This document shows positions 51,084 through 63,000 of a stretch of 64,000 nt of DNA, piece after piece; within the stretch, counting starts at the first letter, position 1, and each line of letters begins with the position of its first letter. The notes beneath the pieces were generated by a model. The model was not told the origin of the DNA. It worked only from the letters and a program-made list of their open reading frames with translations, and searched no databases. The DNA is from Metabacillus malikii. Lineage in GTDB: Bacteria; Bacillota; Bacilli; Bacillales; Bacillaceae. The translations under genes were made by a program, and so were the position numbers. Location of the stretch: the NCBI RefSeq assembly GCF_030813355.1, contig NZ_JAUSUD010000012.1, positions 1-64,000 on the forward strand, written 5' to 3'.

Positions 51084-54000
51084 ATGAACGTGAGGAAGAA
51101 ATCCATTTCGTTCTTACTAGTTTTCACCATTATTTTATCACTATTAGCGCCATTTTCACCAACGACTGCATTTGCAGCTACTGAGGAACCGATTCGCATT
51201 CTCAAAGCTGTTCCACAGGAAAATGGAATCCTGCTTCAATGGGAAACAAACCCCGCATCCGAAGCAGTTGATCACTTTACTTTAATTAAAAACAGCGTAG
51301 AATCACCAATTACAAGCCCAGAGGTGATATCACAATCCTCAAATGAAGCAGGAACAATTAATAAAGTATATCAATACGTTGATACGGACGTAACACCTGG
51401 AGAAGCTTATAAATATTCAATCAAACGAAATGGTGAAGAAGTTACATCTGAGCCTATTTCATTGCTTTTTAACACGACCGAAAAACTCACAATTAAAGCA
51501 GTTAAGCCATTTGAACAATCAGTTCAAGTTCATTGGTCTGAAATTACATTAGCAGACAACTATGAAATCTTGCTCGATGGCAAGGAAATTGCACAAACAG
51601 GAAAGTCTCTATCATATGAAATAAAAGAATTACAAAGTGGACAGAGCTATAAACTAACAATTCGTGCTCTCCAAAATGAGCAAGTCATTTCTGAAGTAAA
51701 CACTGATGTGGAAACATTAGCGGCATCAAATGTCACTGAAGAGAAAGCAGAGCAAACTCAAACTGAAGACGCTACTGAAGCTACTAACAGACAAGCAGTA
51801 GTTGAATCAGAAGATACACAACAAGAAGAAATAGTAACAATTACAGACTCAAGATTAAAAAGAGAAATCAAAAAGGCTTTAAAATTAACGCGCGACGAAC
51901 TATATGTTACAGACCTTGAAACACTCACAGAGCTTGATTTATCCTATACAGCTGTAAAGGATTTATCTGGTTTAGAGAAGGCTACTAATTTAACAGAACT
52001 GAACGTAGCAGGAACACAAATTACAAATTTTGCACCATTGAAGCAGTTAACAAGCTTAAAAAGTCTATATTTATCAGATACATCTTTTTCTGACTTAAAT
52101 AACATTTCTACACTTACAAATTTAGAAGCTCTCGATCTTGGATCGACGAACGTGACTGATGTAAGTTTGTTATCGAACTTGACTTCATTGCAATACCTTG
52201 ATATTAGCTACCTGGAATTAGGGTCAATCTCATCATTACTAGGTTTAGAAAACTTAAACACTTTATCGATATATGGGGAAACCTACTATCAATTTGAAGA
52301 AGAAATTCAACAATTAAAAGATAAAGAAATTACGATATTCAGTGATAATGAAGATGAATCTAGCAGTCTCGCAATCTCCTATGTAAAAGCAAACGAAAAC
52401 AGCGTAAAGCTTGAGTGGGAGTACTATGGCGACGAAGATGTTGCTAAATATGAAGTGAAAGTCGCCAATCAAACAAAAGCGGTTGATGGGGATGAAACGA
52501 CTTTAATAATTGATTCATTAGCTAGTGCAACAACCTATGAATTATCAATCGATGCCTACAACAGTAATAATGAAAAAATCGATACCTTCACATGGACATT
52601 TGAGACTTTGCCAGGTCCATCAGGTGACGTTGTCCAGTTTAAAGATGAACGTCTAAAACGAGCAATAAAAGAGGAATATGGTATTGAACGTGAGCTTGTT
52701 ACAAGTGATATGGAAGCAATTCAAGAATTAAACCTCGATTACAAAAGAATAAAAGATTTAACAGGACTTGAAGCAGCAAAAAATCTCACTTATTTAAGTG
52801 TCGATGGAAACCCAATCACAAATGGAGCACCTATCAGTGAGTTAACAAACTTAACTGATTTATATGTATCGAATACGAAAATTACAGATTTTTCATTTTT
52901 ATCTACATTACAAAATCTTGATTACTTATCATTAGTTGATGCAAACTTAACTAGTTTAGAACAGCTACCAGCTCTGGAAAACTTACATTACTTAGCGGTA
53001 TATTCAAATCAATTAGAAGATGTAAAAGGAATTGAGCAATTTAAAGCACTTGAAACGATTGATTTAGATTATAATCCACTAAAAACAATTGCTGGGCTTA
53101 GTCAGCTTACCGAGTTGGAAACAGTTTGGTTAAACAACACTTCTTTAGATACGATTGATGAGTTATTAAAAGTTGCAAACCTTGATAGTGTTTACCTCGT
53201 TGGGAATGAACAGCTGAAACTATCAGAGGAAACATCAGCAGCTCGAAATGTTGTCAATCAACTAATCGAAAATGGTGTTATCGTTGAATTTGAAGAAATG
53301 GAAGAAGATGAATGGTTTGATGCCTATCCTGGTCTTGTGACAGATACGACAATCGAACTTAACTGGGATTATTACGGTGAACAAGACATATCAACGTATG
53401 AGTTATATGTTAACGGGAAACTTCATGAAACATTATCAAGTGAGGATGTTTTTTACTTCTTTGAAGGTCTCTCACCAGATACAACATATGAATTTTATGT
53501 AAAAGCTTTTAATGCTAATGGAGAAGAAGTTCTTTCAACTGAACCATTTGAAGTGACAACATGGTCTGCACCAACAGGAAAGAAAATTCACTTTAATGAT
53601 GAAATGCTTCATGAGACTGTCAAAGCACAACTTGGTTTATCGCGCGACCTGCAAGAAAGTGATATGACTAAATTAGAATCTTTATATATATTCGAAGGTG
53701 TTCAAGACTTATCCGGGCTTGAGTATGCAACGAATTTATATGACTTGTATATTGAGAACATTACGGAAACACTGGATTTATCACCATTGAAAAACCTTAC
53801 GTTACTTTCTATCATCCAATTGGATCAAGTGAATGTAAAGGATTATTCAGTATTAAATGGCTTGAAAAATCTCAACTCTTTAACGATTATGAACAATAAT
53901 TTAAGCGACCTTTCGTTCATAAGTGGTATGACGAAGCTATATGAACTAACACTTATTCAAAATAAGCTAGAAGACATCACACCACTCACTAATTTAAAGA

Positions 54001-55190
54001 AACTTGGTTCGGTAACAATCGCGAACAATCGTATTACCGACCTTACTCCGTTAGTGAGCTCGAAAGCTAATCTTGGATTTTTGGATGTCTCGAATAATCC
54101 AATCACAGACATTTCTATGTTGGCGGGTTTCAATAATCTCTTACAGTTACATCTAGATGGTACAAACGTAGAAGACTTATCGCCGTTATTAGAAATGGAC
54201 AACTTGGAATATGTCTCACTTTATCAAGTTGACAGTGTGAAAGAAAGTAAAAATGCTGCTGTATTGGATAAACTTAGAGAGTTTGATGTTAATGTCAACA
54301 CAGTTGTTAACCCAAATGCGAGCATCACAATCGATAACGTAACTGAAAATGCTGTGTCCTTCTCATGGGAGCGATTGTTACTAGACGATGAAGGAAGTTA
54401 TGAGGTTACTATCTACTCTTATGATGAAGATGAGCCGGTTGTGATTGAAAGAGTCGATCATACAACTCTACAATTTGAATATGATAAACTATCACCTAAT
54501 ACCGAATATTATATTGATGTTACTGGTATTAATAGTAATGATGAATATGATAAATCAATCTATGCGGACTTTAAAACTCTACCAATCGAAGGCTCTATAA
54601 AAGATGTGATGATGTATGTTTATCGCACAATTGATGTGCCTGAAGCGGATGCAACTTTTGAATTGATTGGATTAGATGAAAATACACATGATATTTACCG
54701 TTATGGTGAATCGGATGCAGATGGGCAATTAATTGACTATACGACTGATGAAGCACTAGATACATTTGCACTTCATGTTGGCTTGTATGAAATCGTCTTT
54801 ACAACAGCTGACGGTGAAGAATATGTTTATGAATTTGAGATAACGAGCGATGTAGAAGAAGCGTTGGAGTTTATCCTAACTGAAGATGAGGAGCAAACAC
54901 CTCCAGTAGAGGATGATAAAGGTCCAGTTACACCGCCGGTAAATGGAGATAAAGGCAATAATAAAGGAAATGACAATGACGGTAAAAAGCCTACAACTCC
55001 AGTCAAAACAGATACAAAATCAGATAACGCAGCTAAGCCTGTAGTAAAACCTGTAAAAGAAGAATCAAAAAACAACCTACCTAATACAGCAACAGACGTC
55101 TACAATTTATTACTAATTGGACTAGTCGTTCTTTGTATCGGTGGCGCAATCATCTTCATTCAAAGAAAAAAACAAGTGAAAAACGGATAA
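51084..55190 (+). CDS. LRR/FN3 surface protein with LPNTA wall-sorting signal
   Basis: A 1368-residue exported protein starting at ATG 51084 after AGGAGG. Order: signal peptide (1-32, AFAA end), two FN3-like domains (to about 210), a Gln/Thr/Glu linker, then three modules beginning at about 251, 515 and 833. Each starts with a short F-x-D-x-x-L-K cap (VVQFKDERLKRAI), runs through leucine-rich repeats (NLTELNVAGTQITNFAPLKQ) and ends in an FN3 domain. A Cna-B-like domain (about 1168-1270), a Gly/Asn/Lys-rich linker and LPNTA (1332-1336) with membrane segment and basic tail close it. Probable adhesin or matrix protein, anchored by sortase. Confidence 0.92.
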   Translation: MNVRKKSISFLLVFTIILSLLAPFSPTTAFAATEEPIRILKAVPQENGILLQWETNPASEAVDHFTLIKNSVESPITSPEVISQSSNEAGTINKVYQYVDTDVTPGEAYKYSIKRNGEEVTSEPISLLFNTTEKLTIKAVKPFEQSVQVHWSEITLADNYEILLDGKEIAQTGKSLSYEIKELQSGQSYKLTIRALQNEQVISEVNTDVETLAASNVTEEKAEQTQTEDATEATNRQAVVESEDTQQEEIVTITDSRLKREIKKALKLTRDELYVTDLETLTELDLSYTAVKDLSGLEKATNLTELNVAGTQITNFAPLKQLTSLKSLYLSDTSFSDLNNISTLTNLEALDLGSTNVTDVSLLSNLTSLQYLDISYLELGSISSLLGLENLNTLSIYGETYYQFEEEIQQLKDKEITIFSDNEDESSSLAISYVKANENSVKLEWEYYGDEDVAKYEVKVANQTKAVDGDETTLIIDSLASATTYELSIDAYNSNNEKIDTFTWTFETLPGPSGDVVQFKDERLKRAIKEEYGIERELVTSDMEAIQELNLDYKRIKDLTGLEAAKNLTYLSVDGNPITNGAPISELTNLTDLYVSNTKITDFSFLSTLQNLDYLSLVDANLTSLEQLPALENLHYLAVYSNQLEDVKGIEQFKALETIDLDYNPLKTIAGLSQLTELETVWLNNTSLDTIDELLKVANLDSVYLVGNEQLKLSEETSAARNVVNQLIENGVIVEFEEMEEDEWFDAYPGLVTDTTIELNWDYYGEQDISTYELYVNGKLHETLSSEDVFYFFEGLSPDTTYEFYVKAFNANGEEVLSTEPFEVTTWSAPTGKKIHFNDEMLHETVKAQLGLSRDLQESDMTKLESLYIFEGVQDLSGLEYATNLYDLYIENITETLDLSPLKNLTLLSIIQLDQVNVKDYSVLNGLKNLNSLTIMNNNLSDLSFISGMTKLYELTLIQNKLEDITPLTNLKKLGSVTIANNRITDLTPLVSSKANLGFLDVSNNPITDISMLAGFNNLLQLHLDGTNVEDLSPLLEMDNLEYVSLYQVDSVKESKNAAVLDKLREFDVNVNTVVNPNASITIDNVTENAVSFSWERLLLDDEGSYEVTIYSYDEDEPVVIERVDHTTLQFEYDKLSPNTEYYIDVTGINSNDEYDKSIYADFKTLPIEGSIKDVMMYVYRTIDVPEADATFELIGLDENTHDIYRYGESDADGQLIDYTTDEALDTFALHVGLYEIVFTTADGEEYVYEFEITSDVEEALEFILTEDEEQTPPVEDDKGPVTPPVNGDKGNNKGNDNDGKKPTTPVKTDTKSDNAAKPVVKPVKEESKNNLPNTATDVYNLLLIGLVVLCIGGAIIFIQRKKQVKNG

Positions 55191-55194
55191 ACAG

Positions 55195-55227
55195 TAAGAA
55201 GGGAGCATTATGTTCCCTTCTTTTTTA
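55195..55227 (+). terminator. Terminator of the LRR surface protein gene
   Basis: AGAAGGGA and TCCCTTCT form a stem at 55197-55220 followed by a run of T residues. Confidence 0.8.
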
Positions 55228-55434
55228 TTTTTTCTATTAATAAATTGAAAAACAAGCCGAAATAATACATGAGTATTAGCACGGAAGATTAATCATAAAT
55301 AGGGAAAACTAGTAAAAATATAGTGGATAAGTAATTACATATACACGACTTGAGTTACATATCGCTTTATGTCATGATAAACTTTATGCAGTTTTACCTA
55401 TACAATAGGCTTATGTATGAAAAGGAGTATTTAG

Positions 55435-56004
55435 ATGGTTGGAACAGAATTAGCACAACACTTACAACATCTTGATGAACAATTGACACAACTAATGAAC
55501 ACCTTCAAAGAATTTAAAAACCGTACAGCAGGGCAACAAAAGGATGAAATTACGTTAAGGCAGCATATACTTTATTGTTTAGCAACAATTTTTGTTATCG
55601 TTGCGATTACGTTAGTTATTGGGATTTTTCTCCCTGAAGTACGACCGTATCTTTTTTATATCGAACTCATTCAATCTGTATTAGCTATCGCGCTTTATTT
55701 CTTTTTTGTGAGAAAATTATTAAACGTCGAGCCAAAGGAAAAGAAGCAAGCACATACTCCTTCTGCTGATTCGATGTTTGAATTGGACCAGAAGCGTTTT
55801 GCGATTTTACAAGAGCTTGGGAAATCACCAATACCATTCGAGTATCTAACACCATCTACTGTAAAGAAGATGCACAAGCTTGTTAGTAGCGGTATGTGTT
55901 TGACAATTGATGAGTGTTTGAAAGAAGTAAAGAAAAGTCTTGATAAAAAACATGAACAAGAGATTCAAGTAATGAAGACGTTACAAATTATTTCTTTTCA
56001 TTAA
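55435..56004 (+). CDS. Membrane protein of unknown function between surface protein genes
   Basis: A 189-residue protein with a hydrophilic, coiled N-terminal segment (1-45: LAQHLQHLDEQLTQLMNTFK), two membrane helices (about 48-68 and 75-94), then a charged helical cytoplasmic C-terminus (KKQAHTPSADSMFELDQKRF). AAAAGGAG precedes the ATG. No family recognised. It lies between the LPNTA protein and the second SGNH-like gene, so it may belong to the same surface system. Confidence 0.65.
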   Translation: MVGTELAQHLQHLDEQLTQLMNTFKEFKNRTAGQQKDEITLRQHILYCLATIFVIVAITLVIGIFLPEVRPYLFYIELIQSVLAIALYFFFVRKLLNVEPKEKKQAHTPSADSMFELDQKRFAILQELGKSPIPFEYLTPSTVKKMHKLVSSGMCLTIDECLKEVKKSLDKKHEQEIQVMKTLQIISFH

Positions 56005-56162
56005 TGTACGAGCATATTGTTGTGCAAGTCATCTGCCTCTGAGTATAAGTGAGTTAAAGGATATACAACAATTCCATGATAGTCGTATCAGGAAATAGTT
56101 TAAAATGACTAATATTTCGTGTATAATTTTTATATTATGTCGAAAATTGGGGGATACTCGTT

Positions 56163-56966
56163 TTGAATAAGCTATATGTATTACTTACATTAATCATATG
56201 TGGAGCAGCGATTATTTTCGGAAATCTACATTGGAATGATAAAATCTCTGCACAAGGGGAGAAAGCAAGTCCAGCGCAAAAGTCAGTAGTTGATAAAGAA
56301 AAAAATGAGCCTGTACATACTCAGATTGATGTTGCAGTACTTTCAAAGAATCTTCCAGAAAACGTACAAAAGAAAATAAAACAGGCATCTGAGACGAAAA
56401 AGCCATTACAATTTGTGATATATGGGTCGGATTCTACCCCAACAGAAAAAGGGGCGTGGCCTGAGCAACTTAAAAACAAATTAATCGAATCCTATGGTGA
56501 AGGCATATTTAACCTAACCGTTATCTCTGAAGGAGCAAAGACAACTCGTGAAGTTATTGATGGCGAAGGTTATAAAGAAGTGAGTAAGCTCAAACCTGAT
56601 ATCGTACTATTTGAACCGTTCATGCTTAAAGATAACAATGCAGTCGTCGGCATCCCAAATACACTTGCTAACATTGAAGACATGCTTGAAGATTGGAAGT
56701 CAGTGAATCCGGAAGTTACAGTATTCTTACAACCATCTAATCCGTTGTTTAATGCTACGTTCTATCCGGTTCAAATCAAAGACCTTCAAGATTATGCGGC
56801 TGAACAAAAGCTTCCATATTTAAATCATTGGGAAAACTGGCCTAAATTAGATGATGAAAAAATGAATCAGTACTTAACGAAACAAGATGACCAGCCTAGT
56901 GTTCCGAGTGAAGAGGGGCATAAAATATGGGCAGATTATTTAATTGAATATTTTGTAGCGGAATAG
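56163..56966 (+). CDS. Membrane-anchored SGNH/GDSL hydrolase-like protein, second copy
   Basis: A 267-residue protein starting at a TTG eight bases after GGGGGAT. It is clearly paralogous to the protein at 14799: the same anchor ending GNLHWNDK, Block I as VIYGSDSTPTEKGAWP, LKPDIVLFEPFMLKDN, PYLNHWENWP and EEGHKIWADYLIEYF. The Ser of GSDS and the Glu-x-His / Asp near the end suit a hydrolase or acyltransferase. Its place between two giant LRR proteins hints at work on the cell surface. Substrate unknown. Confidence 0.82.
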   Translation: MNKLYVLLTLIICGAAIIFGNLHWNDKISAQGEKASPAQKSVVDKEKNEPVHTQIDVAVLSKNLPENVQKKIKQASETKKPLQFVIYGSDSTPTEKGAWPEQLKNKLIESYGEGIFNLTVISEGAKTTREVIDGEGYKEVSKLKPDIVLFEPFMLKDNNAVVGIPNTLANIEDMLEDWKSVNPEVTVFLQPSNPLFNATFYPVQIKDLQDYAAEQKLPYLNHWENWPKLDDEKMNQYLTKQDDQPSVPSEEGHKIWADYLIEYFVAE

Positions 56967-57079
56967 ACATGGGTGACTGTGTCTATTTTTGTGTCTATTG
57001 AACTAAAAATCTACCATTTGATAGGTCTTTTGTATTATAATTGAAACTGTTGTAAATGTGAATAAAGGGGGATAAGAGC

Positions 57080-60000
57080 TTGAAGAAATACAAGTGGCTG
57101 AATATTTTAGCAATTTTTACGATTATTTTTCCATTATTCAGTCCGTTTTCAGCACAAAAGCTAGCCATTGCGGAAGAAATAACGCCGACAGAGCCATCGC
57201 TTCAGTTGCTTCCAATTGAGGTAGAGGGAGATTCTGTTCGGTTAACCTGGATTCATTATTCAAATGAATCTGGCGAGGCTGGTACTTTTGAGCTAATAAA
57301 AAATGGACAAACATCTCAAGTAGAGGCAGTTGAACTTGAAAAGACAGTTCAAGATGAAATGGTAAGATCTACATACACATACATTGATGCCGAAGTTGAG
57401 AGTGATGTTGGATATACGTACCAAGTGAAAGGTGTAGAAGCTAATCAATTGGTAAGTAATCAACAAACGATTCAGTTCCCAGTGGATGTATCGGGAGCTG
57501 AAGTGAATACAGAATCCGATCCAAAACAAGAGGAAGAACAAATACAGGAAATGGTTGATACAGAAGCAGAAGTTGTAACAGAAGAAAACCCGACAGAAAC
57601 GGAAGCTACTGATAATCAACAAAACAATGTCACATTTGAAGATGAAAATTTAGAAAGGCAAATTCGACATGATTTAGGTCTTGCAAATGATGAGCCAATT
57701 ACAAAAGAAAAGTTAGCTGATTTAACACGTCTTTTTGTCGCAGATTCGAATGTTACTAGCTTAGAAGGTTTGGAGAATGCAATTAATTTAACAAACTTGA
57801 CGTTAAGTGAGAACAACATTTCAGACGTTAGCCCACTTAAGGAATTAGTTAACTTAGAGCATCTAGACTTAGAAAACAATGAGATTACATCAATTGAACC
57901 ATTAAAGAACCTAGCAGTACAGACGCTCTTTTTAAGTCATAACCCAATCACTTCCCTTGAAGCACTTGGGGAAATGGATACACTAGTCTATTTAATGGTA
58001 GATGGTACAGAGATTGCCTCCATACAAGAACTAGAGCAGTTAGAAGGATTACAAGAAGTATATCTTACAAATACTCCTTCTTTAGAAATGAATGGACAAT
58101 CTGCTGCATATGCAGTTGTGCAAGCACTTGAAAACCGTGGCGTTTATGTTGAATATGATTTTGCAGAAGGAGTACCAGCAACAATTGATGTTTCTGCAAA
58201 GCAACTGAATGAAGATTCGAATACTATATCATGGACGTATTCAGGTACGACGGTCGTTTCTTATTATCGTGTTATGACATATAACACAGATTTTAATACG
58301 TCAGAACATGAATATACAGTCTCTGGCTTAGAAGAAGGACAGACATATGATGTAACGATTCAGGCTTATGATGAGAATGACCAGCTTATTACAGAGGTTA
58401 ATCATAGCTTCCAACATCATCCTGCTCCAGAAGGTGAGATTGTTTCATTTGCCGATGAAAACCTTAAAAATTCAGTAAAAGCTGCATTAGGTATTTATGA
58501 GCGAGAGATATACGAAAGTGATATGGAACAATTAATTTCACTACATGCTTCCTATCAAAATATTACGAGCTTAATAGGCTTGGAGTTTGCGAAAAATTTA
58601 GAAAGTTTATCTATTTACGGTAATCAGATTACTGATTTAACACCACTTAAAGATTTAACGAATATTTCTTATTTAGATATTGAAAGAAACGAAATTACTT
58701 CAATTGAGGCGCTTGCAAACTTAACAAAGTTACAAACGTTATGGCTTGACGACAATCCAATTGAGGATATTTCAACTCTAGCTCAATTTAACAATTTAAC
58801 AACATTATATTTGCATTATACAGAAATTGATAATATTGATGTTCTATTAGAGCTGGATTCATTAACGTATGTATCTCTAACTGCGACCAATTTATCGTTT
58901 GAACCTGGTTCAGCAGATATGAATGTGATTCAGGAACTATTTAAGCGAAATGTAAGAGTCGATTATACGAATAATGTTGACATTTCGATTGATATGGGTC
59001 AAATAACAAAGAACTCAATTTCGTTATCGTGGACTACTTATTCTGAGGATGAGTACTCTTATGTATTGTACTTAAATGGAGAAGAAGTAGCTTCAACGAA
59101 AAATAATGCCTATACATTTGAAGGTCTTACACCTGAAACAGACTATCATATTGCTATTCACGTATTAAACGAAGAAAATCAAGTAATTGATTTATTGAGT
59201 GTTAATGCAACAACAGAAATGGAGTTAGGTGAAGTTGTTCAATTTGCTGATAATCGTCTAGAGAAGGCAGTTAAAGATTTCCTAGGTATTTATGATGGGG
59301 ATATTTATGAAAGAAATCTTCAAGACATAACATACCTTAACCTTCCTGAGATGAATATTAGTGACCTTACTGGTCTTGAACATGCGACAAATTTAGAAAG
59401 CTTATATGTATGGAATAACAACATAACAGATGTTACACCATTACAAAATCTAACGAAATTAATGTATGTTGACATTTCAGACAACAATATTACCGATATT
59501 AACCCCTTGAGCGGGTTAACGAATATTGAACAGCTCACTCTTAATGGAAATGATATTCAAGACATTTCTAGCCTATCCCAATTAGAACATTTGAAGCATT
59601 TATCATTTGAGCATACGAATGTTGATGATATATCAGCATTGCTTGAAATGGAAAACTTAGAATCTGTCTATATGGAAAATTTATCAACAGATATTAGCAG
59701 CGAAATGTATGAAGTCATTCAAACGTTACAGAGTCAAGATGTGTATGTAAGTTATACGAATCCGTATGAGAATTTTCCGATTTGGCTTGATGCAAAAACA
59801 GAAAGCCTGATTAGAATTTCGTGGAGCTTATATGATGAGAGTCCGTCTCGTTTCGCTATTTATCTCAATAATAAAAAGATAGAGGATATAAATAATTGGC
59901 AATACGAATTTACCGGACTAGATGCAAAAACTAGCTACACTATACGCGTTGACGCCCTAGATGAATCAGGAAACGTGCTACGTTCACATCCAATTACAGT

Positions 60001-63000
60001 AAAAACAGATGAAGCACCATCAGGAAAAGTTGTTGACATCCCTGATAGTGAATTGAAAAATATCATCATGAACCATTTAGGTATTTACGGCCGTGATGTA
60101 TATGAAAGCGACATGAACAAGCTAGATTACTTAAATATTTATGAAGCAACGATTAATGATTTAACAGGCTTGGAATACGCTAAAAACTTAGAATCGTTAT
60201 CGATTCAAAATAGTGGAATAACGAATATTGAGCCATTAAAAGGTTTAGTGAACCTTCGCCATTTAGATTTAGCAAATAATGAAGTGAAGGACCTAACTCC
60301 ATTATCAAGTTTAATTAATCTTGAATATTTATGGATATCGAATAACCCAATCGAGAACATAAATGCTTTAAATACTTTAGAGAATTTGTATGGACTTGAT
60401 ATTACGTATACAAATGTAGAAGACATCACAATATTACCTACATTGCCTTCTTTATCATGGGTAGCTCTATACGGCTCTAAAGTAGATTTGGACCGTAATT
60501 CCGATGATTGGTCAATTATTGAACAATTACAAGATGATCATGTAGACGTTGAATATGAATATCACACGATTAATAGTCTAGATATTTATGCAACAGAAGA
60601 TTCGGCAACAATTAATTGGGCATATCAATCTGATGTTGAGCGTTTAGGTTCATATCGTATTTCTATTGAAAATGGTGAAACATTTACAATAGATAAAGAA
60701 ATTACGGAGTATGTATTGAAGGATTTAGAAGCAGATACCGGTTACTATGTAGAAATCGCAGCCCTTGATGAAGCGGGTGAAGTCCTTGCATATACGAATA
60801 CGTATTTTCATACATTAGGTGAGCCAACTGGAGAAAAAATTGAATTTAAAGATAAAACTCTTGAAGAGGCACTAAAACGAGAACTTTATTTAACACATCG
60901 TGACCTCTATACGGGAGACCTTGAACAAGTAACAGGACTTAGTTTAGGATATGAGGGAATTACTGAATTAACAGGCTTAGAGTCTGCAGTGAATTTAGAA
61001 TTCTTATATTTATCAGGTAATCAAATTACCGATATTAGCGTATTAAAAAGTCTTGAAAATCTACACGATTTATATATAGATAACAATAACATCAAGAATA
61101 TTGAAGCATTGGCACAGCTTACGAATCTAGTAAATGTATCGATTGCTTACAATCCAATTGAAACCATTACAGATTTTGAATTGCTGCAAAAGCTTGAGTA
61201 TATTGATACAAGTGATACATTAATCGATGATATTCAAGTATTAGCTAATCTACCTGTTCTTAAATATGTCTATCTATATAATCTGCCAAATGTAGACCTT
61301 TCAGCAGATTCAGAGAATCGAAGCGTGATTAAATCGTTACTAGAGCGAGATGTTGAAGTGAGCTACAGTTATAGTACGATTATTGATATCGGCTTGGAAA
61401 CTGTAACAGATAACAGCATTGCGATTCAATGGTCATACACTGGTATTGAAGAAGTGGATGAGTATGTTGTTTATTTTGAAGGGGAAGAAGTAAGTAGAGG
61501 GCTAGAAACGTCATTCGTGTTTGAAAACCTTGCTCCTTCAACAGAGTATTATTTTGAGATTATTGCATTTAATAAGGATGGCTTTGATATTGGCTCAACT
61601 ACTTATTATGTCATGACAAATGAACCACCAGCAACTGGTGAAGTTGTAACATTTAAAGATGAAAATCTTGAAGCTGCGATTAGAAATACACTGTATATTT
61701 ATGATCGTGATATTAGAACATCTGATATGGAAAACTTAACATATCTTTACCTATCTAATGTAGCAGGTGTATCAAACTTATCTGGATTAGAATACGCGAT
61801 TAATCTATATACATTAGATGCGGCATTTAACGAGATTGAATCTGTTGAACCGTTAAAGGATTTACAAGCATTACAAAGCTTAACATTATGGGGGAATCCA
61901 GTTGCGGACATCTCTCCATTGGCTAACCTGACTAGCTTAACACACTTAGATTTAGATGATACAGCTGTAAGCTCAGTAGATTCCTTAAGTAAGCTTGTCA
62001 ATTTGGAAACTCTCTATTTAGCTAACAATGACGTGAACGACATTGCTGCACTAGAAAGCTTAACAAATCTTGATTATTTAAATATCTCTGGCAATCCAAT
62101 TGATTTTGCAGAAGGCACAGCATCATACAATGTTTTAAATAGTCTAATGAATCAAGGCACATATGTGTACTATGACCAACAATTTGATATGGTTGACAGC
62201 TATGTGTATGTAAATGAAGTTCGTGATACAACAGCAGCTATCGAATGGGGAATTGAATTAGAAGCTTCAGAAATTGAATCTGTTGGCGTGTATGTCAACG
62301 ATGCATATATTGAATTACCTAAAGAAGCATATGCAAGCTATACACTTGAGCAATTAGTGGCAAATAAAGAGTATGAAGTTATGCTTGAAGTTGTTGCAGT
62401 AAATGGTTCTCACTACACGTCGTGGACAAGCTTCCGAACAGAACGTTCTCTCGAAGAGTTAACGACTGCTTCATTTGAAGCAACAATTAAAGATGAAATA
62501 AATTTAACAGGCTTAGAATTTACAATTGAAGGTATTGAAGCGAGCAATCAAGATATCTTCTACTATGGTAATCTGGCAAAAGATGGCCAATTTAGAAAAG
62601 GATATCGTACAAATAATGAATTCAATCTCCCTTATGGAAAATATGAAGTCATTGTTCATGGTCAAGGTATCATTAAAAGTAAAATCGAAGAAGTCGAAAT
62701 CACAAAAGATGCTTCTTACCCGATTTCAATTGCGCTCGAAAGCATTGAAAAAGAAATAGGTGAAGCGATAATCAAGGTAGTTGATGAAAATGGAGAGCCG
62801 ATAACAGAGTTAGAATCTTTATCTCTTTATAGTCCATCAATCTATCAAGCCTTTGATTATTCGGTTGGATCTTATTATGAATGGGGCATCACAAACGCAA
62901 ATGGTGAGTATACAATTGCAGATTTTGTTTACGCAGATGATTATTATGTGAACATCGGTGCGGAAGGATATAAGCCATTTTATAATGAAGCATCCATCTC

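Noticed and set aside
61747-62231. Minus-strand ORFs within the giant LRR gene
   Set aside because: Shadows of the leucine-rich-repeat coding sequence with no start signals.
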